Shown one piece after another: positions 17,128 to 29,652 of a DNA stretch of 64,000 bases. The notes under the pieces are model-generated. The model had not been told where the DNA came from and made no database searches. It saw only the letters and a program-made list of their open reading frames with translations. The stretch is from Thalassovita mangrovi. GTDB lineage: Bacteria; Pseudomonadota; Alphaproteobacteria; Rhodobacterales; Rhodobacteraceae. The stretch covers positions 124,001-188,000 of the forward strand of contig NZ_WWEN01000004.1 of NCBI RefSeq assembly GCF_009857745.1. The letters are read 5' to 3'. The translations under genes and the position numbers were made by a program. Position 1 is the stretch's first letter. Every line of letters begins with the position of its first letter.

Positions 17128-19757
17128 TGGACGGTAGCGGATTGCCGGTGACGCGGTCGACCTGTCCGTATTGCGGCGTCGGCTGCGGGGTGTTGATGCG
17201 CCCGGATGGACATGGCGGGATCGAAGTACGGGGCGATCCCGATCATCCGGCCAATTTCGGGCGTCTGTGTTCGAAAGGATCGGCGCTTGGCGAAACGGTG
17301 GGGAGGGAAGGGCGGCTGCTTGCCCCTCGCGTCGACGGTCGGGATACGGATTGGGACACGGCCTTGCAATTGGTCGCGGATCGTTTCCGTGACACGGTGC
17401 AGCGCCATGGCCCTGACAGCGTGGCCTTCTACGTTTCCGGGCAGTTGCTGACCGAGGATTACTACGTCGCCAACAAGCTGATGAAAGGTTTCATCGGGTC
17501 GGCGAATATCGATACCAATTCCCGCCTTTGCATGGCGTCTTCGGTGGCCGGGCACAAGCGCGCCTTCGGCACTGATACTGTACCGGGGACCTATGAGGAC
17601 CTGGAACAGGCCGATCTGATCGTGCTGACCGGTTCGAACCTCGCCTGGTGTCACCCGGTGCTTTATCAGCGCATTCTGCAGGCACGTAAGGAACGCGGAA
17701 CCAAGCTGATCGTGATCGACCCGCGCCGCACTGCCAGCTGCGATAGGGCGGATATGCATCTGGCGCTGAAACCCGGCACTGACGTTGCGCTGTTCAATCG
17801 GTTGCTGGCCGAGATTGAAAAATCTGGGGCGACAGACAAGGAATTCACAAGTAAAGTCATAGGATTGTCAGACGCTCTTGAGGAAGCTCATCAAGACGAT
17901 GTCAACGTCACCGGATTGAGCGAGGTTGAGGTCACCGAGTTCTGCCGCATGTGGATCGGCACCGAAAAGGTCGTGACGATCTACAGTCAGGGCGTGAACC
18001 AATCCAGTTCCGGCGCCGACAAGGTGAACGCGATCCTCAACTGTCACCTCGCGACCGGGCGGATCGGCACACCGGGCTGTGGGCCGTTTTCCGTCACGGG
18101 CCAGCCCAACGCGATGGGCGGGCGCGAAGTGGGCGGGCTGGCCAATATGCTGGCCTGTCATCTCGATCTGGAAAATGCCGATCACCGCGCTGCGGTACGG
18201 GATTTCTGGTCCGCGCCAAAGGTGCCCGACGCGCCGGGTTTGAAGGCGGTGGATATGTTCCGCGCCGTGGGCGAGGGGCAGATCAAGGCGCTGTGGATCA
18301 TCCACACCAATCCTGCCGTATCGATGCCGGATGCCGACGCGGTTCGCGCCGCGATCGCGGGCTGCGACTTCACCGTGGTGAGCGACATCACCGGCGCAAC
18401 TGATACCGCGCGGCTGGCCGATGTTTTGCTGCCCGCCGCCGCCTGGGCCGAAAAGGACGGCACCGTCACCAATTCCGACCGCACCATCAGCCGCCAGCGT
18501 ACCGTACTGACCGCCCCCGGTATGGCCCGGCCCGATTGGGATATCCTGGCCGAAGTCGGACGGCGCATGGGGTGGAATGATGCTTTCAGTTATGAAAATC
18601 CGGCGGAGATTTTTCGCGAATACGCGGCATTGTCTGGCATCGCCGGACGGTTCGGGCGGGATTTCGACATTTCCGGCCTGTCAGGGCTGCCGGATACGGG
18701 GTATCGCGACCTGCAACCTACTCGTTGGCCGGTGACGGCTGCGCGCAAAGGTGGCCGGTTCTTCGGAGACGGGCAGTTCTTTCACCCCGATGGCAAGGCG
18801 CGCATTCTTCCGGTGCGCTACCGCCCCCCCGCCGCGAAGCGCACGCCGCGCTATCCGTTCCGTCTCAATACCGGGCGGGTACGCGATCAGTGGCACACGA
18901 TGACCCGTACCGGGCTAAGCCCGCGCTTGTCGGCGCATCTGGCCGAACCCTTTCTTGAAATTCACCCCGAGGATGCGCGGGACCTTTCTGTCAAAGCGGC
19001 TGATCTGATTTCTCTGGAAAGCCCTCAGGGCCGTGCCATCCTGCGCGCGCGGATCACCGATGCGGTTCAAAGGGGGCAGGTGTTCGCACCGATGCACTGG
19101 ACGGGCGAAACCGCGCCCTCGGCGCGGATCGACGCGGTGGTGGCGCCGGTCACCGATCCTGTTTCGGGGCAGCCCGAAAGCAAGGCAAGCGTGGTCGCGG
19201 TCAAACGGTTCGCTGCCGCTTGGTACGGATTTGCGGTGTCGCGCAACCCGATGCGTCTCGACGCGTCCTATTGGGCGCTTGCGCCTACGCGGACGGGATT
19301 TCGTGCCGAACTGGCAGGAATGACCCAGGTCGGCGACTGGGAAGAGGAAGCGCGGCGCATTTTCGATGATGAAGGGGCGGAGGTTGCCTCGATCATCGAT
19401 GCCGCCCGAGGAACCGCCCGGGTCGCTCTGACTCGTGATGGCGAGGTCCAAGCCGCGCTGTTCATCGCCCGAGAGCCGGTCGCCGTGATGCGCGATTACC
19501 TCGCCACCCTGCCGGGAACGAATACTCCCGATATCCTGGGGGCGCGCCCCCCGGCGGATCGGCCTGATCCAGGCCCGGTGCTGTGTTCGTGCTTTGGTGT
19601 TGGGGTGAATACCATTGTGCAGGCCATTGAAACACAGGGATTAATGAGCGTCGAAGCGGTCGGGGAAGCGCTGCAGGCTGGGACCAATTGCGGATCCTGC
19701 CGGCCGGAAATTGCGGCGCTTCTGGAGGCGGTTCGGCAGCGTGAAGCAGCCGAGTGA
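17127..19757 (+). CDS. nasA: Assimilatory nitrate reductase catalytic subunit
   Basis: Molybdopterin enzyme reducing nitrate to nitrite in the cytoplasm, 876 residues. The N-terminal [4Fe-4S] ligands are in TCPYCGVGCGVLM and RLCSKGSALGE. The Mo-bisMGD part shows NIDTNSRLCMASSVAG, SNLAWCHPV, GVNQSSSGADKVNAI, TGQPNAMGGREVGG and a C-terminal molydopterin dinucleotide-binding domain (PYRLNTGR-like, PFRLNTGRVRDQWHTMTRTG). The end carries a BFD-like [2Fe-2S] domain (CSCFGVGVNTIVQAIE ... NCGSCRPE), typical of NasA. No signal peptide. Residues about 230-270 are encoded by unusually AT-rich codons. Confidence 0.95.
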   Translation: MDGSGLPVTRSTCPYCGVGCGVLMRPDGHGGIEVRGDPDHPANFGRLCSKGSALGETVGREGRLLAPRVDGRDTDWDTALQLVADRFRDTVQRHGPDSVAFYVSGQLLTEDYYVANKLMKGFIGSANIDTNSRLCMASSVAGHKRAFGTDTVPGTYEDLEQADLIVLTGSNLAWCHPVLYQRILQARKERGTKLIVIDPRRTASCDRADMHLALKPGTDVALFNRLLAEIEKSGATDKEFTSKVIGLSDALEEAHQDDVNVTGLSEVEVTEFCRMWIGTEKVVTIYSQGVNQSSSGADKVNAILNCHLATGRIGTPGCGPFSVTGQPNAMGGREVGGLANMLACHLDLENADHRAAVRDFWSAPKVPDAPGLKAVDMFRAVGEGQIKALWIIHTNPAVSMPDADAVRAAIAGCDFTVVSDITGATDTARLADVLLPAAAWAEKDGTVTNSDRTISRQRTVLTAPGMARPDWDILAEVGRRMGWNDAFSYENPAEIFREYAALSGIAGRFGRDFDISGLSGLPDTGYRDLQPTRWPVTAARKGGRFFGDGQFFHPDGKARILPVRYRPPAAKRTPRYPFRLNTGRVRDQWHTMTRTGLSPRLSAHLAEPFLEIHPEDARDLSVKAADLISLESPQGRAILRARITDAVQRGQVFAPMHWTGETAPSARIDAVVAPVTDPVSGQPESKASVVAVKRFAAAWYGFAVSRNPMRLDASYWALAPTRTGFRAELAGMTQVGDWEEEARRIFDDEGAEVASIIDAARGTARVALTRDGEVQAALFIAREPVAVMRDYLATLPGTNTPDILGARPPADRPDPGPVLCSCFGVGVNTIVQAIETQGLMSVEAVGEALQAGTNCGSCRPEIAALLEAVRQREAAE

Positions 19758-19779
19758 TAATGAGCGAAGGGACCTTGTC

Positions 19780-21195
19780 ATGAAAAGCTTTCCGATGTTC
19801 TTCCGGACCACCGGCCGCCGCGTTGTTATCGTCGGCGGTGGGGAACAGGCGGCGCAGAAAGCGCGACTGCTGTTAAAGACCGATGCCACGATCGTGCTGG
19901 TGGCTGACACTCTGGACGAGGAATTGACAGGTATCGTGGCGGCAGGCCGCGCGGTTCAGGTCCGCGACCTGTACAAGGCCCGGTTCGATGACGCGGCGAT
20001 GGCCTTCATCGCTACCGGCGACGTGGAACGCGACACTGAGGCCCACGCCTTGGCCAAGGAGGCGCGCTGCCCGGTTAATGTGGTGGACCGGCCCGATCTT
20101 TGCGATATAACCACCCCGGCTATCGTGGATCGCGACCCCATCGTGGTCGCGATCGGTAGCGAAGGCACTGCCCCGGTGCTGACCCGGGACATCAAGACCA
20201 GGTTGGAGACCATGCTTCCGCCGACGCTTGGCGGGTTGGCCGCTCTGGCTGGTCGGTTGCGCCCGGCAGTGGCCCGCAACGTCGCCCCGGAAAAGCGACG
20301 CGCCTTCTGGGCCTGGGTCTTCAAGGGGGCGCCGCGCACGGAATGGATGCGGGGCGCCGAACACGCCGCCGCCGCCGCGATCAAGGCGGCCATCGCCGCA
20401 GGTGGCGCGCCCGAAGACGATGGGCGGGGGCAGGTGACGCTGGTCGGCGCGGGGCCGGGCGCGCGCGATCTGCTGACCCTACGGGCGGTCCAGCGCCTGC
20501 AGGAAGCCGATGTGATCTTCTACGACCGGTTGGTCGAAGCGGAGGTTCTGGAACTGGCGCGCCGCGATGCCGAGCGGGTTTTCGTCGGCAAAACCGTCGG
20601 AGCGCATGCTTGGCCGCAAGACCGGATCAACGCGTTGATCGTTGCCGAGGCGCTGAAGGGCAAGAAGGTCGTGCGACTGAAGTCGGGGGATCCCGGTGTG
20701 TTCGGCCGTGCAGGGGAGGAACTGCGGGCGGCGGGTGAGGTCGGTGTAAAGGTCGAGATTGTGCCCGGTGTGACCTCCGCTTGCGCGGCGGCTGCGAAGA
20801 TGGGGCGGAGCCTGACCGAGCGCGGCGTTTCCGATACGCTGATTTTGACCACCGGGACGGGATGTGCCGACAATCCGATGCCCGATTGTGTGCGACACGC
20901 CGGGCCGGGAACCACGACGGCGTTTTACATGGCGGTGGGGCAGGCGCCACGGATCGTGGAGGCGCTTCTTGCTCGGGAGATGCCCGTAGGGACGCAATTG
21001 CAGGTGGGCGTGGATGTCGAAAAACCGGGGCAAAAGCTGTTGCGCTGCAGGCTCGATGCCCTTGTCGACACATTGCATGCCCATTCGGTGACTGGCGGCG
21101 CATTGATATTGGCGACTTGGCCCGCGCAAGATGTGGTCGCTACGCCGAAGTGGCACAGTGAACACTCAAGTCGCGTGATCAACTACTATTCATGA
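19780..21195 (+). CDS. cysG: Siroheme synthase, trifunctional
   Basis: Makes siroheme from uroporphyrinogen III for NirB. The N-terminal half is the NAD-dependent precorrin-2 dehydrogenase/ferrochelatase (VVIVGGGEQAAQKARLL, VNVVDRPDLCDITTPAIVDRDP, VAIGSEGTAPVL). The C-terminal half is uroporphyrinogen methyltransferase (LVGAGPGARDLLTLRAVQRLQEADVIFYDRLV, RLKSGDPGVFGRAGEE, VPGVTSA). 471 residues is the usual size. The ATG at 19780 follows GAAGGGA; the longer frame overlaps nasA. It is the last gene of the nitrate cluster. Confidence 0.94.
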   Translation: MKSFPMFFRTTGRRVVIVGGGEQAAQKARLLLKTDATIVLVADTLDEELTGIVAAGRAVQVRDLYKARFDDAAMAFIATGDVERDTEAHALAKEARCPVNVVDRPDLCDITTPAIVDRDPIVVAIGSEGTAPVLTRDIKTRLETMLPPTLGGLAALAGRLRPAVARNVAPEKRRAFWAWVFKGAPRTEWMRGAEHAAAAAIKAAIAAGGAPEDDGRGQVTLVGAGPGARDLLTLRAVQRLQEADVIFYDRLVEAEVLELARRDAERVFVGKTVGAHAWPQDRINALIVAEALKGKKVVRLKSGDPGVFGRAGEELRAAGEVGVKVEIVPGVTSACAAAAKMGRSLTERGVSDTLILTTGTGCADNPMPDCVRHAGPGTTTAFYMAVGQAPRIVEALLAREMPVGTQLQVGVDVEKPGQKLLRCRLDALVDTLHAHSVTGGALILATWPAQDVVATPKWHSEHSSRVINYYS

Positions 21196-21488
21196 CTGAA
21201 AATCTTCCTTTGATGGCCTCAATATCAGAAATGCTCTCAAGCACTTAAGGTGTCCATAGTGGCTCTCACGCCAGGAGAATAAAACAACATCGACTTAGGG
21301 CTTGGAGTTGTCGTTCGCAGCAACCAAGTCCGGCGGCTGCTATGGGAGTACCGAAAGTCGATTTATGTAGGCGTATGGTGAAGAAAGCCAGGATTTAACT
21401 GCATTGTGTGGTGTTATATGTGGTAGGAATTTTAAGATGTGAAAAATTAAATCTAATAAACAAATACTTATGCGAAATATGTGTCGGA

Positions 21489-21502
21489 CACCTCCTCCGC
21501 CA
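21489..21502 (+). repeat. 14-bp direct repeat, right copy of tRNA-Ser 3' end
   Basis: CACCTCCTCCGCCA is identical to 3401-3414, including the encoded CCA. It is not part of a tRNA here: the bases to its left are AT-rich and do not fold. It is followed 26 bases later by a terminator-like hairpin. It may be the far attachment site of a segment inserted at tRNA-Ser. Confidence 0.6.
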
Positions 21503-21528
21503 TAATCCAATTTTGTTCGATTTGAATG

Positions 21529-21548
21529 GGCCGCTTTGAGCGGCCTTT
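21529..21548 (+). terminator. Hairpin with T-tract, possible original tRNA-Ser terminator
   Basis: GGCCGC (21529-21534), loop TTTGA, GCGGCC (21540-21545), then TTT. It stands just downstream of the 14-bp tRNA repeat with no gene before it, as expected if it once ended the tRNA-Ser transcript. Confidence 0.55.
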
Positions 21549-21892
21549 CCGGCAAACCGGCCGAACGCCCCGCCGACAAACGCGCAGCCGCCCGCGGCGG
21601 GGATGAGGTGCTGGAATAAAGGGCGGTATCGGTGAGCGCCTGTTCGACCTATCGGCTTTCTTATGCAAACGGTCATATCCCGCTGTTGGTGAAACCTGCT
21701 GGGTTTGGCCGCTTCCAGCCCTAAATCGGGCTGCCTACCTCTGGCCGGTCGCTTCGGCCGCAGATTCATTTCCGGGCGGGAAGCAGACGTTCGCTGCAAT
21801 TTTTCTGAAGGTCTGCTGCGGAGCGGTACCTTTGAAGATGTGCATTATTTCAGCGGTTGACTCCTCCAACGCGCATTTCCATAGTCCCGACC

Positions 21893-24853
<2,961 letters not shown>

Positions 24854-24864
<11 letters not shown>

Positions 24865-25051
24865 ACTCAACGGGGCCACGGTGGAAACCGCCGCGGCGAC
24901 CCTTGCGGCCCTGATCGAAGAGCAAGGTTTCGACGCGGCCTCGGTCGCGACCGCGATGGATGGCCAGTTCGTACCTCTTGCTACCCGCGGGACGGTCGAG
25001 TTGCACGACAGCGCGAAGGTCGAAGTCCTGTCGCCGATGCAGGGGGGCTGA
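24854..25051 (+). CDS. thiS: Sulfur carrier protein ThiS
   Basis: A 65-residue ubiquitin-fold carrier whose C-terminal Gly-Gly (SPMQGG) is adenylated by ThiF and converted to a thiocarboxylate that donates sulfur to thiazole. It begins MRIELNGATVET, typical of the family. It lies directly before thiG, which uses it. Confidence 0.94.
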
Positions 25052-25054
25052 GCG

Positions 25055-25813
25055 ATGTTCTATGGCATCGATCTTCAAAGCCGCCTGATGCTGGGCACCG
25101 CGCAATATCCCTCGCCGCAGGTGCTTCGCGACGCGATCGCGGCCTCGGGGGCGGAGGTGATCACCGTCAGCCTGCGCCGCGAGGGCGCGGGGGGCGACGC
25201 CTTCCGCGACATCCTGAAGCAAAGCGGTTGCCGCATTCTGCCCAACACCGCCGGTTGCCATACGGTGCAAGAGGCGGTGACCACGGCGCAGATGGCGCGC
25301 GAACTCTTCGGCACCAGCTGGATCAAGCTTGAGGTGATCGGCCATGCCGACACGCTGCAACCCGATCCCTTCGCGCTGGTCGAAGCCGCGCGCATCCTCG
25401 CCGCCGACGGGTTCGAGGTGTTTCCCTACACCACCGAAGACCTGATCGTCGGTGAAAAGCTGATCGAGGCGGGCTGCCAGGTGTTGATGCCCTGGGGCGC
25501 GCCGATCGGGTCGGGGCAGGGGTTGCGCCATAGGGAGGCGCTGAAGACCATGCGGGCGCATTTCCCCGATATCCCGCTCGTCGTCGACGCCGGGATCGGC
25601 GCGCCAAGCCAGGCGATGGCGGCGATGGAAATGGGGTTCGACGCGGTGCTGCTCAACACCGCCGTCGCCAAGGCGCTCGATCCCGTCGCGATGGCGCGCG
25701 CCTTCGGCCAGGCGGTCGCGGCGGGGCGTGCGGCGCATGACGCGGGGTTGATGCCCCGGCGCGACATGGCGGTGGCATCGACCCCGATCTTCGGCATGGC
25801 GGACCTGGCATGA
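25055..25813 (+). CDS. thiG: Thiazole synthase
   Basis: Condenses DXP, dehydroglycine and ThiS thiocarboxylate to the thiazole phosphate. TIM barrel with [34 protein letters not shown], the Schiff-base Lys region [22 protein letters not shown] and [31 protein letters not shown]. 252 residues, as usual. It ends with an ATGA overlap into thiE. Confidence 0.96.
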   Translation: MFYGIDLQSRLMLGTAQYPSPQVLRDAIAASGAEVITVSLRREGAGGDAFRDILKQSGCRILPNTAGCHTVQEAVTTAQMARELFGTSWIKLEVIGHADTLQPDPFALVEAARILAADGFEVFPYTTEDLIVGEKLIEAGCQVLMPWGAPIGSGQGLRHREALKTMRAHFPDIPLVVDAGIGAPSQAMAAMEMGFDAVLLNTAVAKALDPVAMARAFGQAVAAGRAAHDAGLMPRRDMAVASTPIFGMADLA

Positions 25814-26421
25814 GAACGCTCGATCCCTTTTACCTGATCGTCGGTCATGTCAGCCGGATCGAGCTTCTGGTGCCGCATGGGGTCAGGCTGGTCCAGCTGC
25901 GGATCAAGGACCAGCCCGAAGACGAAATCCGCCGCCAGATCGCCCGGGCCCGCGATTTCTGCGCCGTGCATCGAACACAGCTGGTGGTGAACGATTATTG
26001 GCAAATCGCCCTCGATCTGCGTTGTGGCTTCGTGCATCTGGGGCAGGAAGACATGGAGACAGCCGACTTTGCCGCTTTGCGCCGCGCGGGCGTGCGGTTC
26101 GGGCTTTCGACCCATGACGAGGCGGAACTTGACCGCGCCCTGTCGCATGACCCGGCCTATGTCGCGCTCGGCCCGGTTTACCCGACGCTGCTGAAGCAGA
26201 TGAAATGGGGGCCGCAGGGGCTCGACCGGGTGCGGGCGTGGAAGAAGGCGGCGGGTGACACGCCGCTGGTCGGCATCGGCGGGCTGACGGTCGATCGCCT
26301 GCCAGGTGTCTTTGCCGCTGGGGCCGACAGCGCCGCGGTGGTGACCGACATCCAGCAAGCCGAGGATCCCGAGGCGCGCTGCCGCGACTGGATCGCGGCC
26401 ACGCGGGGATACCTGCGATGA
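25810..26421 (+). CDS. thiE: Thiamine phosphate synthase
   Basis: Joins HMP-PP and thiazole phosphate to thiamine phosphate. The small barrel shows [57 protein letters not shown] and [10 protein letters not shown], plus [28 protein letters not shown] at the phosphate site. Family residues are conserved, but KQMKWGPQG replaces the more usual KTKAPPQG-type segment. ATGA overlaps on both sides. Confidence 0.92.
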   Translation: MRTLDPFYLIVGHVSRIELLVPHGVRLVQLRIKDQPEDEIRRQIARARDFCAVHRTQLVVNDYWQIALDLRCGFVHLGQEDMETADFAALRRAGVRFGLSTHDEAELDRALSHDPAYVALGPVYPTLLKQMKWGPQGLDRVRAWKKAAGDTPLVGIGGLTVDRLPGVFAAGADSAAVVTDIQQAEDPEARCRDWIAATRGYLR

Positions 26422-27332
26422 CCCGGTACGCGCGGCAGACATGCCTGCCGGAAGTGGGCGAGGTCGGGCAGGCACGGCTTGCCGCCGGCCGCGTTCTGGT
26501 CGCAGGCGCGGGCGGGCTGGGGGCCAGCCTGCTGCCGCTTCTCGCAGGCGCGGGGATCGGGCTGATCCGGCTCTACGATCCCGACCGGGTCGAGGAAAGC
26601 AATCTGCACCGCCAGACCCTGTTCCGGATGGACGATATCGGTCGTCCCAAGGCTCTGGTGACGGCCGAAACCCTGCGGGGGCTGAACCCCGATTGCCATG
26701 TTTCGACGGTCGTTTCCCGGCTCGACCCGCTGACGGCGCGCAGCGAAATCCCGCAAGTCGATATCGTGATCGACTCGGCCGACAATTTCGCGGTGAGCTA
26801 TGCCTTGTCCGACCTCTGCCTTGCGACCGGAACGCCGCTGATCAGCGCGTCCGTTCTGGCGCGGCGCGGCTATGCGGGCGGCTTTTGTGGCGGCGCGCCA
26901 AGCCTGCGCGCGGTGTTTCCTGATTTGCCCGGGCAGATGCAAAACTGCGCCACGGGCGGGGTCATGGGGCCGGCGGTCGCGACGCTTGGCGCGCTGCAGG
27001 CGCAAATGGCGCTGTCGGTGCTGCTGGGCCACGATCCGTCGCCGCTGGGGCAGATCCTGAACCTCGATCTGGCGAGCTGGCACCTGTCGGGCTTTCGGTT
27101 CGACGGGGCGCCGGAGCCCGCGCGGGCGACCCCCGAGGTGATATCCGGCGCGGAACTTTCCGCGGCCGACCTCGTGGTCGATCTGCGCTCTGACAACGGT
27201 GCGGAAGTGTCGCCCGATCCGGATCAGCGGGTCGTGTTCGTCTGCAACACGGGATTGCGGGCCTGGCGCGCGGCCAAGTGGCTGAGCGCAAGCGGGCATG
27301 ACCGCGTTGCAATCGTGGGGGACGGCCGGTGA
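26418..27332 (+). CDS. thiF: ThiF-type adenylyltransferase with rhodanese-like tail
   Basis: E1-like enzyme activating ThiS. RYARQTCLPEVGEVGQARL leads into the nucleotide loop VLVAGAGGLGASLLPLLAGAGIG, then DPDRVEESNLHRQTLF and DSADNFAVSYALSD. The last 60 residues (DLVVDLRSDN ... VVFVCNTGLRAWRAAKWLSASG) form a short rhodanese-like domain with a Cys in the active-loop position, so sulfur delivery may be built in. The Zn-binding CxxC pairs of classic ThiF/MoeB are not evident. MoeB-like roles cannot be excluded, but the operon points to thiamine. Confidence 0.85.
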   Translation: MTRYARQTCLPEVGEVGQARLAAGRVLVAGAGGLGASLLPLLAGAGIGLIRLYDPDRVEESNLHRQTLFRMDDIGRPKALVTAETLRGLNPDCHVSTVVSRLDPLTARSEIPQVDIVIDSADNFAVSYALSDLCLATGTPLISASVLARRGYAGGFCGGAPSLRAVFPDLPGQMQNCATGGVMGPAVATLGALQAQMALSVLLGHDPSPLGQILNLDLASWHLSGFRFDGAPEPARATPEVISGAELSAADLVVDLRSDNGAEVSPDPDQRVVFVCNTGLRAWRAAKWLSASGHDRVAIVGDGR

Positions 27333-28066
27333 GCGTCTCCGTCCTGCTCATCGGCGGCATCGATTCCAGCGGCGGCGCGGGAATCTTGCGCGATTGCGCC
27401 ACGGCAACGGCGATGGCCGCCACGCCGCGCGTCGCGGTGACCGCCGTGACCGCCCAGACCGACCAGAGCGTGACCAGCGTGCATCCGGTGCCGCCCGCCG
27501 ACGTGGCCGCGCAGATCAAGGCGGCCGGGCAGGTCGGCGCGGTCAAGATTGGGATGCTTTGCACCGCGCAGGTCGTCGATGCGGTTACCGAAAACCTGCC
27601 GGACGCGCCGCTTGTCCTCGATCCCGTGCTTGCCTCCAGTTCGGGCCACGCGCTTCTTGACGCAGCGGGGGTGAGACGCCTGTTGTCGCGGCTGCTCAAG
27701 CGCACCGCGCTGTTGACGCCCAATCATCCCGAACTGCGCATCTTGGCGAAAGGGCTCGGCCTGCCCGATGGCGCGGATGAACCTTCGTGTGTCGCGGCGC
27801 TGATGGGGCAAGGCTGCGAAGCGGTTCTGGTGAAAGGCGGCCATTCCGGAACGCGGCGGATATGCGAAGACCGCCTGTATACCCAAAGCGGCCAGATCAC
27901 CCCCTTTACAGGACCGCGTTTCCCGATCGAGCTGCGCGGAACCGGATGCCATCTTGCGAGCGCCATAGCCGCAAGCCTGGCAACCGGAAGCGATTTGCGC
28001 GTAGCAATCGAAACGGCAAGGCGCCTGGGGCAGGCGCGTTTCCGGGAAGCCACCGAGGGCATATGA
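27329..28066 (+). CDS. thiD: Hydroxymethylpyrimidine / HMP-phosphate kinase
   Basis: Ribokinase-fold enzyme making HMP-PP. It shows LIGGIDSSGGAGILRDCATATAMAATPRVAVTAVTAQ, KIGMLCTAQVVDAVTENL, LVLDPVLASSSGHALLD, TPNHPELRILA and the C-terminal anion hole LRGTGCHLASAIAASLATG. 245 residues, slightly shorter than average. Last gene of the thi operon, overlapping thiF by ATGA. About 170 bp downstream the convergent amidase gene begins; GACCGT-CCCG-ACGGTC (28158-28173) is a hairpin without a T-run. Confidence 0.92.
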   Translation: MSVSVLLIGGIDSSGGAGILRDCATATAMAATPRVAVTAVTAQTDQSVTSVHPVPPADVAAQIKAAGQVGAVKIGMLCTAQVVDAVTENLPDAPLVLDPVLASSSGHALLDAAGVRRLLSRLLKRTALLTPNHPELRILAKGLGLPDGADEPSCVAALMGQGCEAVLVKGGHSGTRRICEDRLYTQSGQITPFTGPRFPIELRGTGCHLASAIAASLATGSDLRVAIETARRLGQARFREATEGI

Positions 28067-28236
28067 GGGACGGACTGCCGGCCATGCGTCGAACACGATG
28101 CGATGCACGGGCAAGGCGCAATGTCTCGAAACGGCTGTCATTCCGCGCGCGGCGTTGGACCGTCCCGACGGTCGCACCGGTCGCGGGAAGCTCCCCGGGC
28201 CGAATATGGGCGGCTGTCTGACGCCGGTATTCGATC

Positions 28237-29631
28237 CTAGACCGGCATCTGCGGGAAGCCGAAACCGGCCTCCAGCAATTCGGCGGCGTCGAGGCAGATG
28301 TCTTCGCGCCAGGGCGCGGCGACGATCTGCACACCGCTGGGGATGCCGTCCTGCACCCCGCTGCTGACCGAAATCGCGGGCAGGCCCAGCAGCGGGATGG
28401 CGATTTGCGGCAACTGCGATTCCCACAGCCGGGTCAGCGTTTCGGGGCCTTCCAGGTCTTCGTCCTTCCTGAACGGCAGTTCCGCCGACACCGGCATCAG
28501 CACCACCGGGTAGTCGATCAGGAAACGCCGCCAGGCCCGCACGAGGGCCGAGCGCCGGATGAACAGCTTGCCGAACATATCCGCATCCATCGCCGCCGCC
28601 CGGTCGGCATAATGGGTCAGCAGCGCCAGCGCCCCGGGATCATCCTCGGCCTTGGCGGTGGCCATCTTGTCGGCGTGGCCGTCCGACAGCCAGAGGTCGA
28701 TCTGCAGCTCCACCGCTTCGCGGATTTCCGGCACCTCTGTTGGCGTTTCCACGCTCCAGCCCGCTTTGCGGAACATGTCCGCCGCGCGGTCCAGATCGGC
28801 CAAGATGCGCGGGTCGGTCTTGATCCCGCCGGGATTGGGGATCAGCGCGACGCGGCGCACATAGGACGGCCCGACCAGCGGCACCGGGGCGCTCCACGGG
28901 TCGTCGGGGTGATAGCCGGACATGCATTCCAGCGCCAGCCGCAGGTCGTCGACCCGGCGCGCCAGCGGGCCGGACACCGCCATGATCTGCGGGCCGATGC
29001 CGCGATCGCCGCTGGATTTGTTGAACATCGGAATCCGCCCCGAGGTGGGGCGCAGCCCCTGCACGCCGCAGGCATAGGCCGGGTAGCGCACCGACCCGGC
29101 GATATCGGTGCCGTGGCCGATATGGCCGAAGCCGCTGGCCACCGCCGCACCGGCCCCGCCCGAGGACCCGCCCGGCGTCAGCGCCGCATTATGCGGGTTC
29201 AAGGTGGTGCCGTGCATCTTGTTCGAGGTGAACCAGCGATAGGAAAAGGCGGGCGTGTTGGTGCGCCCGATCACGATCGCGCCTTCGCTGCGCATGTTGG
29301 CCAGGAACGGGGCGTCCTGCGTGGCGATCAGATCCTTGGCCAGCGTGGTGCCGTTGGTGCTTGGATGGCCGGCCTGATCCGAAATCACCTTGATCGTCAC
29401 CGGCACCCCGGCCATCGCGCCGGTGCTTTCGCCCGCCGCGATCTTCTTGTCCAGCGCGGCGGCCTCTTCCATCGCGTCGTCGCCGCAATCCTGCACGATG
29501 GCGTTGATCGGGCCGTTATGGCGCGCCACCCGGTCCAGCACGTCGCGGGTGACTTGCTGGGCGCTCAACCGGCCTTCGCGGATTTGCTGGGCCAGTTCAC
29601 GGGCGGACAGGGAATTGGGATCGGTGGGCAT
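28237..29631 (-). CDS. Amidase (amidase-signature family)
   Basis: Hydrolyses an amide bond. The Ser-cisSer-Lys triad is recognisable: Lys in VPVTIKVISDQAG, the Gly/Ser motif TPGGSSGGAGAAVASG and the catalytic Ser in GTDIAGSVRYPAYACG. 464 residues is normal for GatA-like amidases, but there is no gatB/gatC context, so it is not the tRNA amidotransferase. No signal peptide. It lies at the end of the minus-strand operon with the peptide-type ABC transporter and GhrA-like enzyme, and may hydrolyse the imported compound. Substrate unknown. Confidence 0.85.
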   Translation of the reverse strand: MPTDPNSLSARELAQQIREGRLSAQQVTRDVLDRVARHNGPINAIVQDCGDDAMEEAAALDKKIAAGESTGAMAGVPVTIKVISDQAGHPSTNGTTLAKDLIATQDAPFLANMRSEGAIVIGRTNTPAFSYRWFTSNKMHGTTLNPHNAALTPGGSSGGAGAAVASGFGHIGHGTDIAGSVRYPAYACGVQGLRPTSGRIPMFNKSSGDRGIGPQIMAVSGPLARRVDDLRLALECMSGYHPDDPWSAPVPLVGPSYVRRVALIPNPGGIKTDPRILADLDRAADMFRKAGWSVETPTEVPEIREAVELQIDLWLSDGHADKMATAKAEDDPGALALLTHYADRAAAMDADMFGKLFIRRSALVRAWRRFLIDYPVVLMPVSAELPFRKDEDLEGPETLTRLWESQLPQIAIPLLGLPAISVSSGVQDGIPSGVQIVAAPWREDICLDAAELLEAGFGFPQMPV

Positions 29632-29652
29632 GGTTGCAGGCTCTTTCTTGGA

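Larger units (their letters stand above)
21196..21890. other. About 700 bp without a gene, between cysG and the thi leader
   Basis: No supported coding region. 21360-21490 is AT-rich and contrasts with the flanks. At 21489-21502 lies the second copy of the tRNA-Ser 3' end, followed by a terminator-like hairpin at 21529. From there to the thi leader the sequence is GC-rich with short frames lacking start signals. Confidence 0.6.

Noticed and set aside
3415-21488. Expected integrase gene for a tRNA-linked island
   Set aside because: No tyrosine recombinase or other transposase-like protein was found in any frame, so the segment is not called a mobile element.
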